DNA from: Pseudomonas campi
GTDB taxonomy: Bacteria > Pseudomonadota > Gammaproteobacteria > Pseudomonadales > Pseudomonadaceae
Direction: 5' to 3'
DNA: 64,000 nucleotides
Assembly: GCF_013200955.2 (NCBI RefSeq)
Contig: NZ_CP053697.2
Span: forward strand, 4,278,001 to 4,342,000
Every line of letters starts with the position of its first letter. The stretch's first letter is position 1. Below the pieces are notes generated by a model that was not told the origin of the DNA, searched no databases, and saw nothing but the letters and a program-made list of their open reading frames with translations. Positions 26,713-35,900 of the stretch are shown piece by piece. The position numbers were made by a program, and so were the translations under genes.

Positions 26713-27564
26713 TCAGTGTTTGACGGCTTCCCTGGTGAGCGGCTTGCCGCCCTCCTGCAGCACGTAGCTTGGCAGGCTCTGTTGTTCGTTGAGTTCGAGC
26801 ACGCCGAGCAGGTCGCGCTGGTCATTGAGCCAGCGGCTGGCCTCGTTGAACGAGGAGGTCAGGGCGTTGAGCGCTGTGCCGATCTGCTCCTCGTCGGTGG
26901 CCAGCAGGGTCTGCTCGCGGATCAGGGCGATCTGCTGGTCGATGCGTGCCAGCTCGGCGTCCACATGCTCCTTGCGCCGCAGCCCTTCGGCATGGGCGGC
27001 CTGGCGCGCGTCGATCACCTGCTTCTGCTGTTCCAGGCTGCGCCGCAGCTCGTCACCCAGGTCGCTGGCGGCCAGGCGCTGGTCGATCTGCTCTTCCTGA
27101 CGCTGCAGTTCGGCGCTGTCCTGGGCAGCGGTGTCGACCACCACGCTGAGCGCCTGCCCGGCCACCAGCAGGCGCAGGTTGAGCCACACCAACTGCTCCA
27201 GGCTGTCGGCGTGCGAAGCCATCAGCGGCGAACGGGAGAGCAGCTGCAGCACCTCGCGGGCGCGGCCTTCGATGCGCTGCTGGCGCTGGCGCTGGCTGTC
27301 ACCGAGCTGGGCCAGGGTGTTTTCGTAGCGCTGCTCGGCCGGATCGACCCGTACTTCGCCGGCATCCACCGCATTGCGAAAGCGCTTGCTGCTGGCCAGC
27401 AGGCCCAGGTAGGCCAGCTCCAGCCCGGCACCCAGCACCCAGAAACCGGGGCTGATGAACGCGCCGAGCAGGCCCACGGCAGCCAGCGCCAGCCAGTTCG
27501 GCGGCAGCGGCATGCCCAGCGGACGGGCATTGAAGGCGGACCACAGATAACGCCCGACACTCAT
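26713..27564 (-). CDS. Membrane protein with long coiled coil, third gene of the pspA operon
   Basis: The 283-residue product was not recognised as a named family. Residues about 20-58 contain two adjacent hydrophobic segments (NWLALAAVGLLGAFIS and GFWVLGAGLELAYLGLLA). The rest is almost entirely helical and charged, with coiled-coil-like stretches rich in Q, E and R (about 90-260). The start ATG overlaps the stop of the AAA+ ATPase gene (ATGA, 27561-27564), so it is translationally coupled. It may anchor the ATPase/PspA complex to the inner membrane. Function is otherwise unknown. Confidence 0.8.
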   Translation of the reverse strand: MSVGRYLWSAFNARPLGMPLPPNWLALAAVGLLGAFISPGFWVLGAGLELAYLGLLASSKRFRNAVDAGEVRVDPAEQRYENTLAQLGDSQRQRQQRIEGRAREVLQLLSRSPLMASHADSLEQLVWLNLRLLVAGQALSVVVDTAAQDSAELQRQEEQIDQRLAASDLGDELRRSLEQQKQVIDARQAAHAEGLRRKEHVDAELARIDQQIALIREQTLLATDEEQIGTALNALTSSFNEASRWLNDQRDLLGVLELNEQQSLPSYVLQEGGKPLTREAVKH

Positions 27565-29210
27565 GGACTGACGCTCTCCTGGGCCAGGTGACGCAGCGTT
27601 TCGGGGACGAAGGCGACGTCGGTGGCCTCGCGGATGGCGAGAATCATCTGCTGGCGCAGCACCTGCTCCGAGACCGGCGGCTGGTAACCCTGCAGGCACT
27701 GCTTGAGCGCGGCCAGGGCCGACAGCTTGCTGGTGCGCACCTGGCGGTAGATCTTCACCGCCAGCGCCTCGGCGGCGCCGGGAGTGAGCAGCAGCGGCAG
27801 GTCGAGCTTGACCAGTTCGGCCTGTTCCAGCTTGAGGTCGAAGCGCTTGAGCAGGGCCTTGAGCAGCGCCGCGCTTTCCTCGACCGTGGTGCTCGGCAGC
27901 AGTGGGATCTTCACGTCGACCCGGCCAGGGCGCTTGAGGTCGACTTCGATCAAGTCCGGGCGCGAGGAGGCGAGAATCCAGATCACCTTGCCGCGGTTGT
28001 CGGCGTCGCCCATCTCCTGGGCGATCATCGAGTAGATGCGCCCGGACAGGCCGCTGTCGCCGCTGCCACCATCGCGCTTGCCGAGGGTCTGGTCAGCTTC
28101 GTCGATGAATACGATGCAGCGGCCGAGGCCGCGGATCAGGCGGAAGATCTTCTCCAGGTTGCCTTCACTGGAACCGACCCAGCGATCGCGGAAGTTCTTC
28201 AGTTTGACCACCGGCACCCCGGCCTCGCCGGCCAGGCACTCGACCAGGTAGGTCTTGCCGGTACCCACCGGGCCGCAAAAGATGTAGCCCTTGGGCAAGG
28301 CGCGCAGATCACTGGCCTGCCACAGCGCCATGTCCTGGCGCAGCCAGGTCTTCAGGGCGTCCTGGGCGTGATAGTCATCGAGGGTACGCTCAGACTCGAT
28401 GAATTCGACCAGGCCGGCGCTATCGGCCTCGACCAGTTCCTTCTTCGCTTCGGCCCAGTCCTGCGCGCCGAGCACCTGGCCCTGGTGGGCGCGGCGTTTG
28501 ACCAGGCTGGCCAGGGCGCTGAGGCTGACCCCGGCCAGGGCCTGCACGGCACCGGCATCCTCGGCGGCGAACGCCTGGGGGTGCTCGACCTGCAGCTGCG
28601 CCAGGCACTGCTGCAGGCTGGCGGCGTCCGGCAGCGGCACTTGCACCCGGTCGATGCGCGGGTTATTGGCCACCAGCGGGTGCAGGTCGTTGAGGTTGTC
28701 GGCCAGCAGCAGGCTGGCGAAGGCCATGTCGCAGAACGGCGGCTCGGCGGCCCAGTCACGCACCAGGCTGGCCAGGCTGGCGGTGGCGAAATCGCCCTGC
28801 AGGCTGGCCGGCAGCAGCAGCTCGGCGCCACGCAGAATCACCGCCACATGCTCGCTGTCGCCGCGGCCGAGGGCCCGCAGGTTGGCGCGGTAGCGCAGGT
28901 AGCGGCTGATCAGCTCGACCGCCTCGCGCGGGTCATGCGGCCAGGGCTGGATCTGCGCCGCGGCCGGCCATTCGGCAAAACGCTCACCGCCGCGCAGCAG
29001 GCTCAGGCCATTGCCCGGGTCGTAGAGGAAGACGATATCGAAGGCGGCGAGCAGCTTGGCGTCCAGGTAACGGGTCAGGCTGACCAGGCGGCCGTCCAGC
29101 GGGAAGCGGTCGGCGACGTTACCGTACAGCACGAACTGGCCATGGGCGCCACTTTCATAGGCCAGGCGCAGTTCGTCGAGCCAGTTGGGTACTTCCTGTG
29201 CCCCACTCAT
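27561..29210 (-). CDS. AAA+ ATPase linked to PspA
   Basis: The 549-residue protein has an N-terminal region of about 290 residues without an obvious motif, except a VLYGNVADRF stretch like other bacterial AAA proteins. A single classical AAA module follows: Walker A GPVGTGKT (about 311), Walker B CIVFIDEADQ (about 365), sensor-1-like WILASSRPDLIE and the arginine-finger region RPGRVDVKIP. Such modules remodel protein assemblies. The gene starts 3 bp after the pspA stop and overlaps the next start by 4 bp, so ATPase and PspA are clearly co-produced. Remodelling of PspA polymers, in the way Vps4 acts on ESCRT-III, is an attractive inference, as PspA is an ESCRT-III relative. Confidence 0.88.
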   Translation of the reverse strand: MSGAQEVPNWLDELRLAYESGAHGQFVLYGNVADRFPLDGRLVSLTRYLDAKLLAAFDIVFLYDPGNGLSLLRGGERFAEWPAAAQIQPWPHDPREAVELISRYLRYRANLRALGRGDSEHVAVILRGAELLLPASLQGDFATASLASLVRDWAAEPPFCDMAFASLLLADNLNDLHPLVANNPRIDRVQVPLPDAASLQQCLAQLQVEHPQAFAAEDAGAVQALAGVSLSALASLVKRRAHQGQVLGAQDWAEAKKELVEADSAGLVEFIESERTLDDYHAQDALKTWLRQDMALWQASDLRALPKGYIFCGPVGTGKTYLVECLAGEAGVPVVKLKNFRDRWVGSSEGNLEKIFRLIRGLGRCIVFIDEADQTLGKRDGGSGDSGLSGRIYSMIAQEMGDADNRGKVIWILASSRPDLIEVDLKRPGRVDVKIPLLPSTTVEESAALLKALLKRFDLKLEQAELVKLDLPLLLTPGAAEALAVKIYRQVRTSKLSALAALKQCLQGYQPPVSEQVLRQQMILAIREATDVAFVPETLRHLAQESVSP

Positions 29211-29213
29211 GGC

Positions 29214-29966
29214 CTACTGGCTTTCCGACTGCGGATTGCTACCCATGCTGCGATTGGCCTCGGGGGCCACGCTGGCTTCTGCGCCAGGCAGGGCAATGCC
29301 TTCCTTGGCCGCGAACTCGGCCAGGGCCTGATCGGCGAGGGCGTCCATCTCGGCTTCCTTGATATTCACTTCGCTCATGTCCATCGAATCGCGGGCCATG
29401 CGCGCGCGGCCGGCGGCCTTGGTGCGCTCTTCCTCGACCATCTCGTGCAGGCGGCTGAGGGTGTCGCCCGAGCCGCCGATGGTGCTGACCATGCCGGCGG
29501 CCATCTCGTTCATCTCGGCCATGGCGGTCTTCATGCGCATGTCGTTGATTGCGCCCTTGAGCGCCTCGATCTTGCTGCGCGCGGCATTCACCGCGACTTC
29601 GCGGGCCTTGGTCAGGTTCTGGTAGGTCTCTTCGGCCTGGGCCAGTTGGCGACGATTCTCTTCCAGCTCGCGGGCCAGGCTCTGCAGGCGCAGGGCGTTC
29701 TGTGCGGCGGCGGATTTGTTACCAGCACGCAGGTGCGCGGTGGTGCGCGCATGCAGCTCACGCTCCTCGGTTTCCTGCTTGCGCACCTGGCTCATCAGAC
29801 GCTCGGCCAGGCCGGCGTGGGCGGCCAGGCCCTGGTTGAAGTTGGCGATCTGCTTGCGCAGGTTCTCCTGCTCCAGTTCCAACAGGGCTTCCGGGTTCTT
29901 GCGCTCCATGTCCTTGATGAACAGGGAGAAAATGCCTTTGAAGACATTGGCGAGGCGGCTGAACAT
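29214..29966 (-). CDS. PspA/IM30 family protein
   Basis: The 250-residue product begins MFSRLANVFKGIFSLFIKD, an amphipathic helix as in PspA, and is helical throughout, with REVAVNAARSKIEALKGAI in the central coiled coil. PspA/IM30 proteins form membrane-bound ESCRT-III-like polymers that protect or repair the inner membrane. ATG 29966 is preceded by AAGGAG. It is the first gene of the four-gene operon with the ATPase, coiled-coil and OmpA-hybrid proteins. No pspF, pspB or pspC is next to it, and no sigma-54 promoter was found, so it is not the classical phage-shock operon. Confidence 0.88.
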   Translation of the reverse strand: MFSRLANVFKGIFSLFIKDMERKNPEALLELEQENLRKQIANFNQGLAAHAGLAERLMSQVRKQETEERELHARTTAHLRAGNKSAAAQNALRLQSLARELEENRRQLAQAEETYQNLTKAREVAVNAARSKIEALKGAINDMRMKTAMAEMNEMAAGMVSTIGGSGDTLSRLHEMVEEERTKAAGRARMARDSMDMSEVNIKEAEMDALADQALAEFAAKEGIALPGAEASVAPEANRSMGSNPQSESQ

Positions 29967-30080
29967 GAACAACTCCTTGCGATCTGCGTGCAATCCATCG
30001 TGCACCGGCGCCACGGCCGGCAGGGCTTGGCGCATTCTTCGCGAGCGGGCGGGCAGATGCAACCGGGGCAGGCGAGTTTA

Positions 30081-30105
30081 GCCAAGTGACCTGCCGACAC
30101 TTGGC
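30081..30105. promoter_or_regulatory. 8-bp inverted repeat upstream of the pspA operon
   Basis: gccaagtg (30081-30088) and cacttggc (30098-30105) are perfect inverted arms with a 9-base spacer, about 115 bp before the pspA start and 90 bp after the solute-binding gene. It could be an operator or a weak terminator; there is no T-run. Confidence 0.4.
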
Positions 30106-30191
30106 GACAAGTCACGTCCTATCGAGATAACTGGATCTATGCCGGTATAGCGGCTGTTGCCCCAGATAAGCCGAGAGCGGGCCAACTACCG

Positions 30192-30956
30192 TCACGGCCC
30201 GGTTTGCGCATTCAGGTAGTTGATAACCAATTGTTCGTACTGGTTGCTCGTGCGCAGCGACGCCAAGCCACGGTTGAACACGGCGATAAGCTGCTCGGCT
30301 CGAGGGTGCTGACGAGACACCAGAAGGTGCAGGCTGGTTGCCGGGAAGGTGCTCTTTGAGCGGTGGAACTGGCTAGGCGCAGCACCTGCCTGACTGAGCG
30401 CGCCTGCACCGATCATGCTATCGGCAACAAAGACATCATCGCGGTTGAGCAACAGCAGACGGGCACACTGGGGCAGCCCTATCGGGGAGTGACGCGTCAG
30501 CAAGCCCTGTTCGATCATCTGGTCAATCGCCGGCGGCAACTGCCAACCCAGGGGGTAACACAGACGTTTACCGGTCAACGCGGCCAGGTTACTGACTTCG
30601 TAGACTTCTCCTGCGCGACTGAACAGATGCTGTTCGATCACCGTGATAGGTTCGCTGTACAGATAGTCCTGTCCACGCTCAACCGTGTAGACATAGGGAA
30701 AGGTGGCGTCGTATTCAGCCTTCAGGGTCATTTGCATACCGCGGTTCCAGGGGTGCCACTCCAGCTCGGTTTTAACCTCGACCTGAGCCAGCGCGGCCTG
30801 CACCACCTGCGTCAGCAGCCCACCCCCGGACAACTGCTGGCCGGTGAACGGCGCATAATCGTCACCGGTTACTAAACGCATGGTTTCGGCGGATGCCAGT
30901 GCCGGGCGGCACAGACAAGCAAGCAGCAAACACAGCACAACTCCACGCATGCGCAT
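30192..30956 (-). CDS. Periplasmic solute-binding protein, SBP_bac_3 type
   Basis: The 254-residue protein has a signal peptide (cleavage near ALASA) followed by the type-3 solute-binding pattern: VTGDDYAPFTGQQLSGGG, EWHPWNRGMQMTLKAEYDAT and FPYVYTVERGQDYLYSEPI. No transporter genes accompany it. Stand-alone proteins of this sort in pseudomonads may sense ligands or be orphan amino-acid-binding proteins. It is followed downstream on the same strand by the pspA operon after 226 bp. Confidence 0.87.
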   Translation of the reverse strand: MRMRGVVLCLLLACLCRPALASAETMRLVTGDDYAPFTGQQLSGGGLLTQVVQAALAQVEVKTELEWHPWNRGMQMTLKAEYDATFPYVYTVERGQDYLYSEPITVIEQHLFSRAGEVYEVSNLAALTGKRLCYPLGWQLPPAIDQMIEQGLLTRHSPIGLPQCARLLLLNRDDVFVADSMIGAGALSQAGAAPSQFHRSKSTFPATSLHLLVSRQHPRAEQLIAVFNRGLASLRTSNQYEQLVINYLNAQTGP

Positions 30957-31024
30957 TCCTTAACCTGGCAAACCAAGGCCGAGCTGAGCGGGATTACCCG
31001 CCCCGTATTCAAGGTGCTATCAGC

Positions 31025-32845
31025 TTAGCCAAACAAGTCCAACTGTCCCTGCGCCGGTGGTACACCAGGCCGCACCTCTTGCATCCCCAAGCGCTCGGCC
31101 AAGCCCGCCGCGCGTTCGGCCTTGGTGTTCACCGCCTCGCTCAGGCGCGCCGGCAGGCCCCAGATTTCCACCTTGTGCTTGGCGCGGGTGATGCCGGTGT
31201 AGAACAGCGCGCGGGTCAGCAGCGGGCTGGGCAGTTCGGGCAGGGCCAGCAGCACTTCGCTGAACTCCGAGCCCTGACTCTTGTGCACGGTCATGGCGAA
31301 GGCGCTGTCGTGGCTGGGCAGGCGCGCCGGGGCGAAAGCGCGGTAGCCGTCCTCGCCTTCAAAATAGACGCGCAGGCCGTGCTCGCCGTGCAGGCACAGG
31401 CCGATATCGCCGTTGAACAGGCCCAGCGCATAGTCGTTCTGCCGCACCATCACCGCCCGGCCGGGGTACCAGCGCTCGCGCTCGGCCAGGCTGTAACGCC
31501 GTTTGATCCGCGCCTCCAGCGCCTCGTTGAGGCCGCTGACGCCCCACGGCCCTTCACGCTGGGCGGTGAGGGCGCGGAAGGCATTGAAGGCGGCGAAGGC
31601 CTGGGCCGGATCGCCCGCGCGGGCGGCCTGCAAGTAGGGGCGATAACCCTGGTCCAGGCGATCCAGCAGCTCGGCCGGGGTCGGCGCACCCTGCCAATGC
31701 AGGTCGGCGCGCTGTTCCTTAAGCAGGGTCAGCGTGCCGGCGGCATCGCCGCCGTTGATCCGTCGCGCCAGCTCGCCGATGCCGCTGTCGCCGGCGAAAC
31801 GGTGGCTGTGGCTCAACAGCACCACGGCGTCGCCCAGCCTGGAGCGCGGCGGCTCGACCGGCACGGTTTGCCCGGTGATGCGCTGCAGCTCGGCCACCGC
31901 CTGGGCGTCGAAGCCACGGCCCTCGCACAGCTCGGCGAACACCGCGCCGGCTTCCACGGCGGCGAGCTGGTCCTTGTCGCCGAGCAGGATCAGCCGCGCG
32001 TGCGGCGGCAGGGCATCGACCAGCTTGGCCATCAGCGCCAGGTCGACCATCGAAGCCTCGTCGACCACCAGCACGTCCAGCGCCAGCGGCCTCGCCGCAT
32101 CGTGGCGCACCTTGGGCGTATCGCCACGGCTGCCGAGCAGGCGGTGCAGGGTGCGTGCCTCCTCCGGCAGGGCCGCCTTGATCGCCTCGCTGACCGGCAG
32201 CGCCGCCTTGGCGTTGCGGATCGCCTCGGCCATGCGCGCCGCCGCCTTGCCGGTGGGCGCGGCCAGGCCGATGGCCAGCTGGGCGCCGCCCGGCTGCTCA
32301 AGCAGGGCAGCGAGCAGGCGCACCACGGTGGTGGTCTTGCCGGTGCCGGGCCCGCCGGAGATCACCGCCAGGCGCCGACGCACCGCCTGCGCGGCGGCCA
32401 GGCGCTGCCAGTCGGGTTGCTGCTGGTTGAAAGCGAACAGACGCGCCAGGCTCTCCGTCAGCACGCTTTCGTCGACCTCTGGCAGATCGCTGGTACGGGC
32501 CAGCAACTGATTGGCCAGCTGGCTTTCATAGGCCTGGTAGCGGGCCAGATAGAGGCGCGAACCATCGAGGATCAGTGGGGCGAAGGCGCCGGGTGCGCCG
32601 CCCAGCGCAGAGGCTTCCAGCTGCGTGCGCCATTCGCCCAGCGCTGGCAGGACGAAGGCGAATTCCGGCCAGGGCCGCTGTCCGGCCAGGCGCGCCAGCG
32701 GCAGGCACACATCGCCCTTGCCCAGCGCCTCACAGCACAGGGCGGCGGCGGCCAGCACGCTGTCCGTTGCCGTCGGGTCGAGACGGCGCAGGCTATCGAC
32801 CAGCGCTCGCTCCAGCGGGCCAAGGGGCAGATCCAACAGACTCAT
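31025..32845 (-). CDS. recD: RecD, exodeoxyribonuclease V alpha subunit
   Basis: The 606-residue protein (E. coli RecD 608) is the 5'-3' helicase subunit of RecBCD. Walker A reads SGGPGTGKTTTVVRLL, the helicase motif II region LVVDEASMVDL, and the late motif AMTVHKSQGSEFSEVLLALP is a superfamily-1 motif. ATG 32845 is used; the longer frame starts in the adjacent REP element and is rejected. It follows recB after a 52-bp REP doublet, so co-transcription is likely. Confidence 0.95.
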   Translation of the reverse strand: MSLLDLPLGPLERALVDSLRRLDPTATDSVLAAAALCCEALGKGDVCLPLARLAGQRPWPEFAFVLPALGEWRTQLEASALGGAPGAFAPLILDGSRLYLARYQAYESQLANQLLARTSDLPEVDESVLTESLARLFAFNQQQPDWQRLAAAQAVRRRLAVISGGPGTGKTTTVVRLLAALLEQPGGAQLAIGLAAPTGKAAARMAEAIRNAKAALPVSEAIKAALPEEARTLHRLLGSRGDTPKVRHDAARPLALDVLVVDEASMVDLALMAKLVDALPPHARLILLGDKDQLAAVEAGAVFAELCEGRGFDAQAVAELQRITGQTVPVEPPRSRLGDAVVLLSHSHRFAGDSGIGELARRINGGDAAGTLTLLKEQRADLHWQGAPTPAELLDRLDQGYRPYLQAARAGDPAQAFAAFNAFRALTAQREGPWGVSGLNEALEARIKRRYSLAERERWYPGRAVMVRQNDYALGLFNGDIGLCLHGEHGLRVYFEGEDGYRAFAPARLPSHDSAFAMTVHKSQGSEFSEVLLALPELPSPLLTRALFYTGITRAKHKVEIWGLPARLSEAVNTKAERAAGLAERLGMQEVRPGVPPAQGQLDLFG

Positions 32846-32866
32846 CGCAACCACTCCAGACCAGCC

Positions 32867-32918
32867 GTAGCCCGGATGCAATCCGGGAGCGGAATTCCCC
32901 GGATTGCATCCGGGCTAC
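32867..32918. repeat. REP doublet between recB and recD
   Basis: Left arm gtagcccggatgcaatccgg (32867) and right arm ccggattgcatccgggctac are perfect inverted 21-bp copies separated by 10 bp. This is the same family as at 26645 and 50864. It may adjust relative recB/recD message stability. Confidence 0.9.
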
Positions 32919-32930
32919 GCACGCGCCGCA

Positions 32931-35900
32931 TCACTGGCCCTCCGCAAACAGTTGGTCCAGCGCATCCAGCAATTCATCACTGGGCCGGGCGAAATACACC
33001 CCGGCCTGGGGCATGCCGCGCAGGAACAGGTAGTAGGCGCCGCCGAGCTGCGCGTTGTCGAAGTCGGCCAGGCGCTGACGCAGGAAGCGCCGCAGCGCCA
33101 CCAGATAGATCAGGTACTGCAGGTAATAGTGCTCGCCAGCCAGGGCCTGCAGCAGGCGCTCGCCGCCGTAGTGGCTGGCGTCCGGGCCGAGCCAGTTGGA
33201 CTTGTAGTCGAGGATGTACCAGCGCCCGTCATGCTCGAAGGTCAGGTCGATAAATCCCTTGAGAAAGCCCTTGAGGCTGTCGAACTCCAGGCGTTCGGCG
33301 GCCTGGCGTAGCGGCTCGGCCAGGCCCATGGCCGGGTCGACGAGGATCGCGCGCAGGCGCTGCACGTCCAGGTCGGCCACCGGGAAGGTAAAGCCCAGCT
33401 CGGGCAGACGCCGCGCTGCCTGCAAGCTGGAGAGCGTCAGGCCGCTGCCGTCCAGGTCGCTGTCCAGCACCTGCTGCAGATGAGCACTGGCGATGGCCGT
33501 CCACAGCTCGGCGCTGATGCCGTGGGCGCTCAGCGCCGGTTCGACCAGGTCGGCCAGGGGCGCCTTGCCGCGCGCCCAGTCTTCGAGGATGGCGTGCAGG
33601 CAGGTACCGGCGCGGGCGCCGCGGGGGAAGGCGAAGAAGCCGCTGCCCGGCTCGCTGGCATCCGGCATCACTAGGCCGTCGCGATCCGGCGCTTCCATAT
33701 GCATGCCGGCGGCCAGGCCGGAGAAGCTGCCGATGCGCCAGGCGCTGTGCAGGCTGCGCTGGAACTGCTGCAAGCGGGCCGGCGGCGCGGCGCGCTGCTC
33801 GCCGGCGGCATTGGCCTCGCGGTTAAGCAGCGGTACGCGGGCGATCATCCCTGTGCTGCCCTCGGCCAGCTGATCCAGCTCGCTAGCCAAGGCGCCGGCG
33901 GACTTGTCGTTGAGGTGGCCGGCCAGCTCAGCCAGGGCGTCGGCGCCGCCCAACTCGCGGCCGTGCAGCAGCCAGGCCAGGGCGCTGCTGTGCAGGCCTT
34001 CGTCGGGCAGGCCGCCATCCTTCTTCGGCTTGGGCACGGCGACCGGGCCCCAGTGCAGCCACAGCCGGTGCTCGGCGCGGGTCAGGGCCACGTAGGTCAG
34101 GCGCAGCTTCTCGGCAAACTGTTCGCGCCGCGCCGTCTGCAGGCGCTCGTCGAGGCGGGCGCTGCCGAGGTCGAGCAGCGGCTGGCCGTGTTCGTCATGG
34201 CAACGGGCGCTGTCGGTGTGCTGGCCGAGCAGGCGGCCGTCCCACAGGAAGGGGCAGAACACCAGCGGGTATTCCAGGCCCTTGGAGGTGTGGATGGTGA
34301 CGATCTGCACCCGCTCGGCATCGCTTTCCAGGCGCAGCAGGGCATCCTCGCCGGCGCCCTCGCTGCCGCGCTGGCCGTGGAACCAGGCGAGCAAGGCTTC
34401 CAGGCCGGGGCGCTGCAGGCTCTCGGTCTGCAGCAGCTCGGCCAGGTGCAGCAGGTTGGTCAGCCGGCGCTCGCCGTCGATACCGGCCAGCAGGCGCTCG
34501 GCCACCTGTTCCTGATCCAGCCAGGCGCGGAACACGCGCATAAAGCCGTGCTGCTGCCACAGCTGGTGGTACTGCTCGGCGTCGGCGCGCTCCTTGTCCC
34601 AGGCGCGTTCGTCGTCCTGGCAACGCGCCAGCTGCGCGGCATCGCGGCCGAGCAGGCGGCTGGCCAGGGCATAACGCAACACGCCCTCGCGGCCCGGCTC
34701 GGCATAAGCGGCCAGCACCGCGGCCAACTCGGCGGCTTCTTCGCTGTGCCACACACTGTCGCGGCCGCGGCGCACGCTGGGCACGCCACGGGCGGCCAGC
34801 TCCTCGGCGATGCTGGCCGCCTCGCGATGGCTAGCCACCAGCACGGCGATATCGCCACCGCGCAGCGGGCTGCGCACGCCCTTGTCATCGAAATAGGCTC
34901 TGCCCTCGCCACTGGCGGCCAGCAAGCCGGCGATGCGCTGGGCGGTGTCGATGGCGGCGATCTCGCCGGCGCGGCCCTTGTTCAGGCCATCGTCGCCCAG
35001 CCAGACCAGGGCCAGCGGCGCACCGTTGGCTTCGTCCGGCAGCACCAGATCAGCCCGCGACTTTTTCCCGGCGCTGACCCGTGGGTAATCCAGACCCTGT
35101 TCGGCGAACGGCTGCGGACGGTCGAACAGGCAGTTCAGCGCGTCGATCAGCTGCGGCGTGGAACGGAAGTTGAACGGCAGGTCGTAACGCCGCGCGGCGG
35201 CATCGCGGGCGGTGAGGTAGGTGGCCAGATCGGCGCCACGGAAGGCATAGATTGCTTGCTTGGGGTCGCCGACAAAACACAGGTCGCCGCCCTCGCGGTA
35301 GATGCGATCGAAGATCTGGTACTGCACCGGATCGGTGTCCTGGAATTCGTCGATCAGCGCCAGCGGGTATTGCGTGCGCAGGGTCATGGCCAGGTCGCCG
35401 CCGGCCGGGCCGTGCAGCGCTTCGTTGAGGCGGTTAAGCAGGTCGTCGAAGGCCAGCAAGCGCTGCGCCGCCTTGCGCGCCGGCAGTTCGGCGTTGAGCT
35501 TATCGAGCAGCTCGACCTGCAGGGCGATTAACCGCTGACGACCGGCCGGTACGGCGACACCGAGCGCCTCGGCCAGCAGGTCGAAGGCCTCGGCAAGGGC
35601 ACCCTGCGGCGCGTCGAAGCCTTTCTTGGTGGCCTTGTGCAGCGCCGCCGCGCCGAACTTGACCAGGCCATCGGGCTGCTCGAACAGCGCCGCCGGGTCG
35701 GCGAGATAGGCGTCCAGCTCGGCCGTCCAGACTGGCAACTTGCCCAGCTTGTGGGTGCTCTGGCTCAGCCCGCCATGCTCGCGCAGCAAGGCGACGAAAG
35801 CCGCGCCCTGCTCGCGCCACAGCTGTTCGGCGCGCTCCCAGGCACTGCTGGCGGCATTCAGCTCGTCGCCGCTCAACGGCTCGCGCGGCTCGATACGCAG

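Noticed and set aside
27588..30089. Very long open frame on the plus strand opposite the pspA operon
   Set aside because: It mirrors the GC-rich minus-strand genes and has no recognisable domain; typical antisense shadow of high third-position GC. The same holds for 30893-33253, 33699-35531, 38760-40820 and 41271-44003.
29967..30190. Sigma-54 promoter and PspF-type control of pspA
   Set aside because: No GG-N10-GC with the right context was found, and no pspF is adjacent.
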